Of a DNA stretch of 64,000 bases, positions 7,581 to 16,178 are shown piece after piece (position 1 is the stretch's first letter; every line of letters starts with the position of its first letter). Made by a program: the position numbers and the translations under genes. Source of the DNA: Cyclobacterium amurskyense (GTDB lineage Bacteria; Bacteroidota; Bacteroidia; Cytophagales; Cyclobacteriaceae); contig NZ_CP012040.1 of the NCBI RefSeq assembly GCF_001050135.1, forward strand, positions 124,001 through 188,000, read 5' to 3'. Under the pieces are notes generated by a model. It did not search any database. It saw only the letters and a program-made list of their open reading frames with translations, and was not told the DNA's origin.

Positions 7581-9953
7581 TCATTTGGCATTCTTTAAAA
7601 ACTTGTCCAAAAAGGCAAAACTCTCAATTCCGTTAATGGTATGTCCATCATTAAAATACGCGATGGTGGTGGCACCTTCCTGTTGAATATTTGCGTAATG
7701 CCTTCTGACTTTGGCATATTCATAAGCCACCCATTTGTCTGTACCGACAGCATCCTTATGGCCTCTTTCCACCATAAATGGTCTGGGAGCAATTAAGGCA
7801 GCCATTTCAGCATAATTGAATGTATTGGCCAGATTCCACTCAGGAATTTCATACTCTCCGGTAAAAGGATAACTGTTGAAAGCCTCATAATCTGTGCTTG
7901 CTACTTTTCGCACCCATTCATTGAAATCACCCGAACAAATAGACAGCGCATAACCTTCAACTAGGGCTGGAACCCGCATGGCTGTTTTACCGCCATAGGA
8001 CAGGCCATAAAACGCAATTCTCTCCAAATCCACAAAATCCTGCTGACCTAACCAGTCTACAATACGTTGGTGCTGACCTGTAATGATAGAGTAAAGGGAC
8101 AAGCCCAATGGGTTTGCTTTTCTTTGTAATACCCTAAAATTATCCTTTCCCCAATACAAATTGTGAGGGGCAAATACCACATAGCCCCTGTCTGCCAAGT
8201 CTGAAGCAAATCCTTTATAGGGTTTATATGCCCTTTCAGTCTTATCTTTGGTCAAGACATCTTTGGGTAAACCTTCTAAGCCATGCTGGGTAACCACAGC
8301 CGGCAAAGGCATTGTTAGGTCTACTCCTTTAGGCACCAGTAAAATCCCCCAGGCAAAAACACCTTCCCAAACATCCAGTTTCACTTCATAGGCTGTCCAA
8401 CCTTCTGTTTCCGCATAAAATCTCGCTTCTGTATTGTTTGGCACATTCGGATCGGGCAACTTCCCTAATTCTTCCCATAACCTTGCCCTATGGGCTGATT
8501 TTATGGCTTTCAAATCTCCAGATTTGCTATCAAGGGTCTGCCAAAAAGTATTGTCCCGAATAGTCTCAGAAGCAGGAATAAGTTGCTGCATATGGTTTTC
8601 CATAGCTCTTACAGCCCTTTCTTGCCTGTGTTCAACATTAAGCCAATGACTCGGTAAGCCACTGCTTAATAAAGAAATATTCTTTTCATTTAATTCAGCT
8701 TCTATCCCCAAATCCTTCAAAAACACTGACAGGGATTTATCTGATTGCTCACCATTTCCTAAAGCATTGCGTCCCTCAAAAAACCGAAGGTTACTTTTGC
8801 CTTTGGGAAGCATTGCTTCTGCCCTTTGCCACTCTGCCTTCACCGAAGAAAGTTCCGGAATTGATAAGACTCCAGGAGCAGCACCAGTCCTTCCGGCTGA
8901 TGGTGCCGGTGGGCCTGAAGCTTCCGGATACAAAGAATCTTCAATGTTTAACTTTTGCGGCCAACTCATGACCGCCAGCTCGGCATCCCCAAATTTTTTC
9001 AATAAGCCAAAGACATTTCTATAAATAGGTTCATTCCATATATCTTCTCTTTGGTCAAAATAACCACTTACCAAGGATGCGGAAATCCTGGGATCCAAGG
9101 CCGCCGCAAAAAGGGACAGCATCCCTCCTTCTCCATGCCCGGCCACACCGATTTTCAGTGGTTTTCCCATCTGTTCATTTTTTGCTTGGAACCAATCTAC
9201 TGCTGCCAATACTTTTTGCAATTCATAGCCTATCACATGCCTGCCCAGAATAAAGCCCTGTCTGTAAATGTACTCTCTATGGGTTTGGTTGGTGAATTTT
9301 CCTTGTATGGTACTTCCTGAATAAGTGTCTTTTCGGTTAAGTAAAACAGGAACCAGCACCTCAACATCATTTCTTGCCATATGTGCAGCCCTACCAAAAC
9401 CTGGTTCACCTTCCCCTGTCATACCCGCGACAACCTCTGGCGATGTGGCTGCATCTGGAACATAGACTACCCTGGCTTTGGTCTCCCCTTTGGGGCTGAT
9501 CAACAAACCTTCAGCATAAAAATCGCCAAACACTCCGTCAAATACCCGCCATTTTACTGCAGAGATGGTGTATTTTTCATTCTCGAAAGTATAGGGTTCA
9601 AGCACTCCACTTTCCTGGTAGCTCATAAAAGGAATGGATCTCTCGTCTATAAGCCCTAGAATCTGCTGTAATTCTTGTCTTTGGGAGGCAATTGATTGAT
9701 TGAAAGCTGCAGGACTTGTAAAATCCCTTTGCCAAAAATCATTTCTTGTTGCCTTGCTTTCCTGAAGGGCCTGGTCCAAAAAATCCCCTACTCCCTTCAT
9801 CATGGTATTGGGCAAGTCAAATTTCTCGTCCAACAAACGCGCCTGAAAAGGGAATTCATGTTCAGTTTGGCCCAAACTTTCCCCAAAGACTCCTGTCATC
9901 ATCAATAAAATAACAAGCCAAATCCTACTCCTTGAAAAGCAAATTACATGCAT
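7581..9953 (-). CDS. Secreted tandem alpha/beta-hydrolase protein; the N-terminal half lacks the nucleophile serine
   Basis: The protein has 790 residues with a signal peptide (residues 1 to about 29, ending SLGQ). Two alpha/beta-hydrolase halves of acetyl-xylan-esterase/S9-like type can be seen. In the C-terminal half the nucleophile elbow is GLSYGG (Ser near residue 651), an acid candidate lies in ERGHKDAVGTD near 734 and the His is in FNDGHTING near 771, so it should be an active esterase or peptidase. In the N-terminal half the matching elbow reads GHGEGG near 271, with Glu in place of Ser, and I see no clear catalytic His; it is probably a structural or binding pseudo-enzyme. It is the last gene of a minus-strand operon, 32 bp after the beta-helix gene. 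A role in de-esterifying a secreted glycan or polyester is inferred. Confidence 0.85.
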   Translation of the reverse strand: MHVICFSRSRIWLVILLMMTGVFGESLGQTEHEFPFQARLLDEKFDLPNTMMKGVGDFLDQALQESKATRNDFWQRDFTSPAAFNQSIASQRQELQQILGLIDERSIPFMSYQESGVLEPYTFENEKYTISAVKWRVFDGVFGDFYAEGLLISPKGETKARVVYVPDAATSPEVVAGMTGEGEPGFGRAAHMARNDVEVLVPVLLNRKDTYSGSTIQGKFTNQTHREYIYRQGFILGRHVIGYELQKVLAAVDWFQAKNEQMGKPLKIGVAGHGEGGMLSLFAAALDPRISASLVSGYFDQREDIWNEPIYRNVFGLLKKFGDAELAVMSWPQKLNIEDSLYPEASGPPAPSAGRTGAAPGVLSIPELSSVKAEWQRAEAMLPKGKSNLRFFEGRNALGNGEQSDKSLSVFLKDLGIEAELNEKNISLLSSGLPSHWLNVEHRQERAVRAMENHMQQLIPASETIRDNTFWQTLDSKSGDLKAIKSAHRARLWEELGKLPDPNVPNNTEARFYAETEGWTAYEVKLDVWEGVFAWGILLVPKGVDLTMPLPAVVTQHGLEGLPKDVLTKDKTERAYKPYKGFASDLADRGYVVFAPHNLYWGKDNFRVLQRKANPLGLSLYSIITGQHQRIVDWLGQQDFVDLERIAFYGLSYGGKTAMRVPALVEGYALSICSGDFNEWVRKVASTDYEAFNSYPFTGEYEIPEWNLANTFNYAEMAALIAPRPFMVERGHKDAVGTDKWVAYEYAKVRRHYANIQQEGATTIAYFNDGHTINGIESFAFLDKFLKNAK

Positions 9954-9985
9954 CTTTCTATTCGATTATGTTTAAACCTCTGGGG

Positions 9986-11395
9986 TTATTCCGTTATTTT
10001 ATTTCCATGTCCACCAATGGATTGAATGGGTTCAAAAGAACTGTCATTTGGGTTTAAGGATGTAATCATGCATCCCGAAACCTTGCTATCTGTAACATTG
10101 TCCAACAAGAGTCCCACCTTTTCACAACTCAGTAGGCTACAATTCCCAATATTTATACGCTTTGAATCACGCACAACAAGACCTGGGCTGTCCTTGGAAC
10201 CATAAACCTGCACCCCTGTGAAGATACAATCCTCACTATTGGTGACCAATAACTTATTGGACGGAAGCGTACCGGAAGGATAATTGGCATTGGCATCAAA
10301 TAAATTTGATCCAAACACTACATTGCTACAGCCCTCCATCAATAAGCCGTAATCATAGCCTTGCCAAATGGTATTGCCGGTAACTACCACTCCCCTGCAA
10401 TATTGCAAGTCAATATTTACCATCACATCACTCAACACATTTCCGGTGATGGTTACATTTCCCCAGCGCTCTTTTTCACTGCCAATTCCCGATTGATCTT
10501 TTCCAATAATTCGAATATTTGTTGAATTGGGCGCATTGCGGTTATGCTGAATGGTACAACCCGTAATGGCTACTTCTGCTGTTCCAACTGCACTACCTGA
10601 GCAATCAATCAGCACATTCGCAGTTGGGGCTTTGTCTGAACCCATATTGCTTTCTATGTCACAGCCTGTAATGTGTATATTCCTGATATTGCCCCCTTTG
10701 GTGACAATTCCACCTTCCTTGTTATAACTGATATGACTTCCCGTAATATTGGATTGGTGCAAATTGACTCCATCATAAAAGACGCCAATGCCATGGTTTT
10801 CGTAAAGGTGACAATCAGCAATGATTAAATTCCTATTGTTTTCCCTCAGATGGATGGCATGAAGGGTATGCCTTACTTGTACCCTTGTGATGGTCAACTG
10901 CATGGTGCCTATGGCTTCAATGCCTACAGCCGCTTTATGCTGTCCTTCTATAGACAAACCTTCTACTATAGGCATTCGCTCTGAAGACCAAACCTTCTTT
11001 TCAAATCCCTCAGGATCAGCTGAGCCAAAATGAGTCCCTGCAATTTTAAATGCCGGACCGGCACCAGCCATAATCACCTGTGCATCACCATTTCCCCTAA
11101 TGCTGGCGTAGCCCTTTTTTGCCAGATCAATTAAAATGGTTTTAGAAATCTTATAATGACCTTTTGGGAAAAACAAACGATTCCCTGTTGTGGCAACTGC
11201 TTTTTGGATCGCTGCTGTGTCATCTGTTTTGCCATCTCCTTTGGCACCAAAATGCTTTACGTTAATTTCCTCACCCTTTAAGTTAGAAGGAGAGGCAACT
11301 GTGGACTTTCCAAACAATTGCTGTGTCCCGGCAAATGAAGCCAATGTTGCAGCTGCTACCGTCAAAAACTTTCTCCTTTTACCGGAATTTATCAT
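9986..11395 (-). CDS. Tat-exported right-handed beta-helix (pectate-lyase-3-like) protein
   Basis: This 469-residue protein has a twin-arginine leader, with GKRRKFLTVAAATLASFAG at the N-terminus. The mature part opens with NVKHFGAKGDGKTDDTAAIQ, the hallmark of pectate_lyase_3/polygalacturonase-type beta-helix proteins. A long run of short repeats rich in N, G, I and V follows (for example ITGCDIESN, ITGCTIQHN, VTGNTIWQG), consistent with parallel beta-helix rungs. I cannot identify a catalytic Asp or Lys/Arg set, so lyase, hydrolase or epimerase activity is open. It lies between the heme dehydrogenase gene (24-bp gap) and the double hydrolase gene (32-bp gap), all transcribed leftward. Tat export suggests folding before export or use of a cofactor. 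Confidence 0.85.
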   Translation of the reverse strand: MINSGKRRKFLTVAAATLASFAGTQQLFGKSTVASPSNLKGEEINVKHFGAKGDGKTDDTAAIQKAVATTGNRLFFPKGHYKISKTILIDLAKKGYASIRGNGDAQVIMAGAGPAFKIAGTHFGSADPEGFEKKVWSSERMPIVEGLSIEGQHKAAVGIEAIGTMQLTITRVQVRHTLHAIHLRENNRNLIIADCHLYENHGIGVFYDGVNLHQSNITGSHISYNKEGGIVTKGGNIRNIHITGCDIESNMGSDKAPTANVLIDCSGSAVGTAEVAITGCTIQHNRNAPNSTNIRIIGKDQSGIGSEKERWGNVTITGNVLSDVMVNIDLQYCRGVVVTGNTIWQGYDYGLLMEGCSNVVFGSNLFDANANYPSGTLPSNKLLVTNSEDCIFTGVQVYGSKDSPGLVVRDSKRINIGNCSLLSCEKVGLLLDNVTDSKVSGCMITSLNPNDSSFEPIQSIGGHGNKITE

Positions 11396-11419
11396 ATTAA
11401 AATAGTATTGGGTTTACAA

Positions 11420-14400
11420 TTATTTAACCTGCATCAAATAGGCAAAAAGGTCACTTACTTCCTCATCTGAAAGGGGTTCCAATATCCGCTCTGGCATATA
11501 GGTCGTTTGCTGTACTTCCATGGCCGCAATTCTTTCCTGAGACAAAACGGTAGATTTACCCCCTAGTGGTGGTTCAATGGTAATCGTTCCTCCACTCTGT
11601 GATTTTAGCCTTCCTTCGAGAATTCGGCCATCAGTGGTCACAATTCGTTGAACTTCATACCCTTCTCTGATGTCTGCATTTGGATCAACAATATGCAAAA
11701 GCAGGTAATCTGGGTTGGATCGATCATAGCCGGTAAGCTCCGGACCGGATACCCCACCCTCTCCATTCAATTGGTGACAGGAACCACAATTGCTTAAAAA
11801 AAGTGTTCGCCCTTTCTTTACATTTTGCTCACCTGTTCCAATCAACTTACCGTAGGCATTGATTCTTTTGGTCTTTTCTTCCGAAGTCAACAATTTACTT
11901 TCTGGCCATATTCTATCAGCTCTTGCATTGATTTCCTCATCCTGAAGCAACCTGAATCGTCTGGCAAGGTGATACTCTACGTCATCTGGGCTTATGGTTT
12001 TGGGCTGTTCGATTTCATTGAAAAAGTCCATCGCCCATTCCTTTCTACTGGCAAACAAAGAAATGGCAGCTTCCCTCACATAGACATTGTCCCTGAATCC
12101 GGGGTAGGCTTTTGCCAATTGTTCACCAATTTCCTTTTGGTTGTAAGATTGCAAGGCATGCAGTGCGGTTTGCTTGATGACAGGAGAAGATTGGCTATTT
12201 TTAACCAGATTCAAAAGATCAGGAACCACTTCATCCTGATTGATTTCTCCCAAGACCTGAATATAGGACAACCTTAATCCGATTTCCGCATTAGGATCTT
12301 TGATAATCTTCAATGCTTCTGCCAAGGCTTTTTCTTCCCTGCGCCTTAGGGCTAAGGTAAGCGGAGAATCGCCCAATTCCTTATTGTTTTTCTCTAATAT
12401 TTTCAGCAAATTATCTGGAAGGGTTACCATCTCTCTTCCCAATAAACCTTCCTGAAGTCCTTCAATCAGTATCTTAACATGTTTAGGTGAAGGTGCTTCT
12501 TCCAATAATTGGGTAGCTATGGCAAAGTTTTCCTCGCCACCTTCCATAATGTACCGCTGCATTAACCTGCCTAGCAGTACCTTTTCCATAATTGGATGTT
12601 GCCATATTTTATCATCCGCCATCATGGCCAAAACACCTTCTCTATCCGAGGTTGCTTTTTCTTCCAAAGCCCACCAGGTTAACAATGGAATATCAGGGTC
12701 CTCGCTATCCTCATGGTTGTTCAGCAAGTTTTCTATAAGTGAAAAAGTCTGGTTGGAAGGCAGTCTTTTGGCCGAAGCCATCAGTTGTGACCTCACCTCT
12801 GGATGTGACTCTTTCGCTGCAAGTTTTTGAAGTTCCTGGAACATGGCTGGGCTAAGGTTTTGCTTGTCGCCAAGCAGCCTTACTGTCCACATCCTTACAA
12901 AAGGATCCTTGTGATTCAGTCCCATTTTACCGATTTCATCGTTTATGCCCGCAGTAAGGTTTATGGCCCAAAGGGCTTCCAATGCCTCTTGTTCATTTCC
13001 TGTCTGTAGCAATTTGACCAATAGCGGAAGACTACTTGGATCTTTCCGGTCGCCAAACTGTCTCAAGGCCTCCTGACGGAACCATTTGTTTTTATGGGAA
13101 AGCAATTGCACCAACTTTTCATTAGAATAGCTGCTTATATCAAAGGATTGCATGGGCTTGTCCTCATTTTTAGGCCCTAGCCTGTAGATTCTTCCACTGG
13201 TTTTGTGCCAGGTATCTCTGGGATCCACATGGGACAACCTGCTATCGTACCAGTCAGCAATATAAATGCCTCCATCAGGCCCCAACTTGATATCCACAGG
13301 CCTAAACCACTTGTCCGTAGTGGACAAAACGATTTCCTTGTCAACGTTTTCAAAAGAGGAACCCTTGGCTGTAAAGGCTGTCAGCTGAATAAAATTATGC
13401 AAGGGATTAATAGCAAACATCAGGTCATTGTAATGGGCTGGCAAGGCAGCACCTTCATACTTGATCAAAGAATGAGTAAATCTCTTTTTCTCTCCATCCA
13501 AAGGCATATTGGGCAGGTAGCCAAAAGCATAAGGATTGGTTAAGGGACCATGTTTGCCCCAGCTTTTGATATAGTAGGCGCCTTGTTTGTAATAAGGACC
13601 TCTATCGTAACCATTGGTTCCTGAGTAAATTCTACCCTTTCGGTCCATTTCAACATTAAAGGCATTGTTTCCTCCTCCTTCGGAGAAAAGCTCAAAAACA
13701 TTGGTCTCCGGATGGTAACGCCAGATCGCTTGACCAAGGAAGGCCACGTTTTTAGAAACTTTTGAGTTGATATTGGCGGTAGTAGTACTTCCCTGCGCAC
13801 CATAAAGCCAGCCATCAGGCCCCCATCTCAAGCTATTGGCAACCGCATGGGTATCTTCCAAACCAAACCCTTCCAAATGCACTTCAGGATCACCTTCAGG
13901 TAATCCATCTTCATTCTCGTCCGCATAGGCCAATAAAAAAGGAGGGCTTAACACCCAGATTTTCTTCCTTCCCAGAGCTACGCCTGTGGTAATATTCAAA
14001 TCGGAAATGGCATCTGTACTTTTATCGTATTTGCCATCCCCATCAGTATCTTCAAAAAAAGTAATTCTATCTGCTCCTTTGGCTCCTGCAGGTGGGGGAT
14101 CCAATTTTTTATCAAACTTTACACGGGTATGGTTGTCAATGGCCGTAATTTTCAAACCTTTGGGATAAGGGTATTGTTGGTATTGCACCACCCACATTCT
14201 ACCCTTATGGTCAAAACTAACCTGTATGGGCTGAGCAATTTCAGGCTCTGAAAGCACCAATTCCAAAGACAAATCTTCCGGAATAGTGAAATCCTTTAGC
14301 ACATCTTCAGGAGCCGTAGGGGTTGCCAGGCTATCGGTCAAAACACCTCTTCCCTTGTAATTTTCCATAAAATTGGCCACGTCCTCATTGGCCGCAAGGT

Positions 14401-14491
14401 CCTTGATTCCTAATTCGGACTCTTTTTTACAACTGAAAATGAGCAGGGGCAGTAAAAACCAAATGGATACCCTTAAATGTTTTAGATGCAT
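11420..14491 (-). CDS. PVC-type heme-binding dehydrogenase lipoprotein: beta-propeller, HEAT repeats, cytochrome c
   Basis: The protein has 1023 residues with lipobox IFSC (Cys21). Residues about 50-440 form a six-bladed sorbosone/glucose-dehydrogenase-like propeller (SFDHKGRMWVVQYQQYPYP, LRWGPDGWLYGAQGST, LGPDGGIYIADWYDSRL). Residues about 450-870 are HEAT-like helices. The C-terminal 130 residues form a cytochrome c domain with heme motif CGSCH near residue 902. This three-part layout is the putative membrane-bound dehydrogenase family common in Planctomycetes and Bacteroidota. It would oxidise a sugar or alcohol in the periplasm and pass electrons to its own heme. It is the first gene of the three-gene leftward operon ending at 7581. 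No PQQ-synthesis genes are in the window, and whether it uses PQQ is not visible. Confidence 0.9.
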   Translation of the reverse strand: MHLKHLRVSIWFLLPLLIFSCKKESELGIKDLAANEDVANFMENYKGRGVLTDSLATPTAPEDVLKDFTIPEDLSLELVLSEPEIAQPIQVSFDHKGRMWVVQYQQYPYPKGLKITAIDNHTRVKFDKKLDPPPAGAKGADRITFFEDTDGDGKYDKSTDAISDLNITTGVALGRKKIWVLSPPFLLAYADENEDGLPEGDPEVHLEGFGLEDTHAVANSLRWGPDGWLYGAQGSTTTANINSKVSKNVAFLGQAIWRYHPETNVFELFSEGGGNNAFNVEMDRKGRIYSGTNGYDRGPYYKQGAYYIKSWGKHGPLTNPYAFGYLPNMPLDGEKKRFTHSLIKYEGAALPAHYNDLMFAINPLHNFIQLTAFTAKGSSFENVDKEIVLSTTDKWFRPVDIKLGPDGGIYIADWYDSRLSHVDPRDTWHKTSGRIYRLGPKNEDKPMQSFDISSYSNEKLVQLLSHKNKWFRQEALRQFGDRKDPSSLPLLVKLLQTGNEQEALEALWAINLTAGINDEIGKMGLNHKDPFVRMWTVRLLGDKQNLSPAMFQELQKLAAKESHPEVRSQLMASAKRLPSNQTFSLIENLLNNHEDSEDPDIPLLTWWALEEKATSDREGVLAMMADDKIWQHPIMEKVLLGRLMQRYIMEGGEENFAIATQLLEEAPSPKHVKILIEGLQEGLLGREMVTLPDNLLKILEKNNKELGDSPLTLALRRREEKALAEALKIIKDPNAEIGLRLSYIQVLGEINQDEVVPDLLNLVKNSQSSPVIKQTALHALQSYNQKEIGEQLAKAYPGFRDNVYVREAAISLFASRKEWAMDFFNEIEQPKTISPDDVEYHLARRFRLLQDEEINARADRIWPESKLLTSEEKTKRINAYGKLIGTGEQNVKKGRTLFLSNCGSCHQLNGEGGVSGPELTGYDRSNPDYLLLHIVDPNADIREGYEVQRIVTTDGRILEGRLKSQSGGTITIEPPLGGKSTVLSQERIAAMEVQQTTYMPERILEPLSDEEVSDLFAYLMQVK

Positions 14492-14874
14492 AGTAAATTA
14501 AATTGTACCACATGAGTCAATGGACCTGCATGTGCTATTGTTTTATTTTAAATTGTATTGAACCACAAATAGGCAATTGCTTTTCTATTACCTATTGCAT
14601 TCACGGCCCTAAAAGAACCGGGATTTTTTTACCTAATCTGGAGTGAAATAAACAGCAATTAAATTAAACATATTTAAACAAAAGACCTACAATAGACGCT
14701 TTTAGATCAATTTGGGTAAGCCTAAATTTGATAAACGGTCTGGACTAAAACCTTAGCCAAAATTCAGGTTTCCACACAGCTTTTATGTCAGGGGAGGCGT
14801 CCATTTACTATGGGTTTGACGACGATGTGAAAATAAGCTTGGGTTAATCATCATTGCTATAAGAAAAATGCCCG
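14492..14874. other. Intergenic region upstream of the heme dehydrogenase operon
   Basis: This holds the leader and presumably the promoter of the minus-strand operon, but I see no convincing -33/-7 pair. Around 14560-14605 there are fragments (CAAATAGGCAATTG, CTATTACCTATTGCAT) that resemble the dispersed palindromic repeat at 47459. They may be a decayed copy. No ORF with coding character was found. Confidence 0.4.
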
Positions 14875-15189
14875 TTACATTTTGGTTTTCGCACCTTACA
14901 AATGCATTTTCTCAGTTTACATCTCTATTTTTTCCACATGCAATTGCGTTTTAGCTGATTACATTTCTGTTTTCCCCACCTGCATTTGCGTTTTTCCCAC
15001 TTACATTTCCATTTTTCCCGTCTACAATTGCGTTTTTCCGACTTGCATTTCCGTTTTTCCCACCTACAATTGCGTTTTCCCCACTTACATTTCCGTTTTA
15101 GCAGCTTACAATTGCATTTTATCCAACTACATTCTCATTTTAGAGGATTACAATAATATTATATAAATACAAATTTGCATTTTTACAAC
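14875..15189. repeat. 21-bp tandem array with a 42-bp alternating (AB) higher-order unit
   Basis: About fifteen consecutive units of exactly 21 bp: thirteen are clear (14875-15147) and two are degenerate (15148-15189). The consensus on the plus strand is TTACATTTCCGTTTTTCCCAC. Odd units carry CATTTCC and even units carry CAATTGC at the same place, so the true repeat is a 42-bp dimer, clearest at 15001-15126. Because 21 is a multiple of three, an uninterrupted 95-codon frame (14882-15166) arises, but it would start with TTG and encodes only low-complexity heptads rich in C, F, I and Y. The minus-strand frame, with N-x-x-G-K-N-type heptads, is broken by stops. I therefore regard the array as non-coding. 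Confidence 0.9.
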
Positions 15190-15210
15190 TTACCTATACA
15201 CTTAATTATC

Positions 15211-15580
15211 ACCACTAGGAGTAGATTGCATCTACTCCTTATTGTCAAAAGAAAAGTACATCCGGAAGACCATCTGTTGCTTTAAAAAATTAAACGAACC
15301 CACTCCGGGGTTGAGGAATTCCTGGGCTGGACACCGTCCATGGGTTGCCACCCATGGCTAATATTGTTAAAGCACTACAGGCTTCTTTGGTTTCGTAATA
15401 ATGGACTTGTTGAAAAACTTAAATCGTTAACTTCAATTACCTCACAAATCCCAGGTCTGAAGGACCTGAACAATAATAACCGTGAGTGGAAACTCACGGA
15501 AAAGCTGTTACCTACCTTTCCCACAACCCCGGATGGGGTTGAACAGTGTTACGAAAAACAAGTTCACTTTCGCTATAAGC
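15211..15580. repeat. Seven-hairpin intergenic cassette, copy A
   Basis: The cassette opens with ACCACTAGGAGTAGATTGCA and contains successive small hairpins. They are GGAGTAGAT/ATCTACTCC at 15218-15238, AACCC/GGGTT at 15297-15312, CCATGGGT/ACCCATGG at 15338-15357, AAGC/GCTT near 15370, CAGGTC/GACCTG at 15452-15468, CCGTGAGT/ACTCACGG at 15480-15499 and CAACCCC/GGGGTTG at 15524-15541. The same series recurs at 20627-21003, with the last three hairpins and their spacers almost unchanged. No open reading frame of coding character runs through it. From 15581 to 15729 I see nothing further. Confidence 0.88.
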
Positions 15581-15729
15581 CTAGTCGTAGATTGATCCTA
15601 CTTCTGGGATTGGTTTAATAATTAATGTGGTAAAAGTTTTTAACAAATACCATTTTCAAAGCCTGGTCGCAGTTTAACCAAAATGCTTAGCCAAGGGAAT
15701 CATGTCTTCAACTAGCATCAATACCTTGG

Positions 15730-16173
15730 CTATTCCTCTACAAGTACATTGATTATTTTACTATTTTCGGAGAATCCCATACCACCTGAATTGGTTGTCA
15801 ATGCTATCATATAGCTAAATTGTAAGGTAACTGGCTTTCCAACCATCTCCTGAGTGGGTTGAAAGGAAAACTTTTCACTGAAGGGAGTTTCAATAAAATC
15901 ATCGATTTCATTGTCTACCAGTTTGTACTCCTCGATTGCGTCACCATAAGACAATTTTACAGTAAGCGATGTGAACTTGGTATCCTCTCCCGTTAGCAAT
16001 ATGTCATATACTATTTCCTGACCAATTATTGCTTTCTGTGTTTCCTCTCCGGGAAGAATCGTTAAATCAGGTTTTTTTACAAAGGTCGGTTCAACATCCA
16101 CTCCACAGCCAATCATTAAAATTAGTAGGGAATAGGTAAGGTACCTGAAAAAAAGATTAGGTAGTTTTTTCAT
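15730..16173 (-). CDS. Small lipoprotein encoded with a TonB receptor
   Basis: The 147-residue product has a lipoprotein signal with lipobox LMIGC (Cys23). The mature part is acidic and probably all-beta, with alternating hydrophobic stretches such as EIVYDILLTGEDTKFTSLTVKLSYGD and VTLQFSYMIALTTNSGGMGF. I do not recognise the family. The gene lies 5 bp downstream of the TonB receptor stop codon and is transcribed with it, so the product is likely an accessory surface or periplasmic lipoprotein of that receptor. No enzyme motif is visible. Confidence 0.75.
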   Translation of the reverse strand: MKKLPNLFFRYLTYSLLILMIGCGVDVEPTFVKKPDLTILPGEETQKAIIGQEIVYDILLTGEDTKFTSLTVKLSYGDAIEEYKLVDNEIDDFIETPFSEKFSFQPTQEMVGKPVTLQFSYMIALTTNSGGMGFSENSKIINVLVEE

Positions 16174-16178
16174 GGAAA

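Noticed and set aside
14882..15166. 95-codon open frame through the 21-bp tandem array
   Set aside because: It begins with TTG, has no protein-like composition beyond the repeat, and is open only because 21 is divisible by three. I list the array as a repeat.
14875..15189. CRISPR array
   Set aside because: Units are contiguous with no unique spacers, and there are no cas genes in the window.
15340..15618. 92-codon open frame across cassette copy A
   Set aside because: It runs through hairpin sequence, starts inside a palindrome, and the equivalent frame is not kept in copy B.
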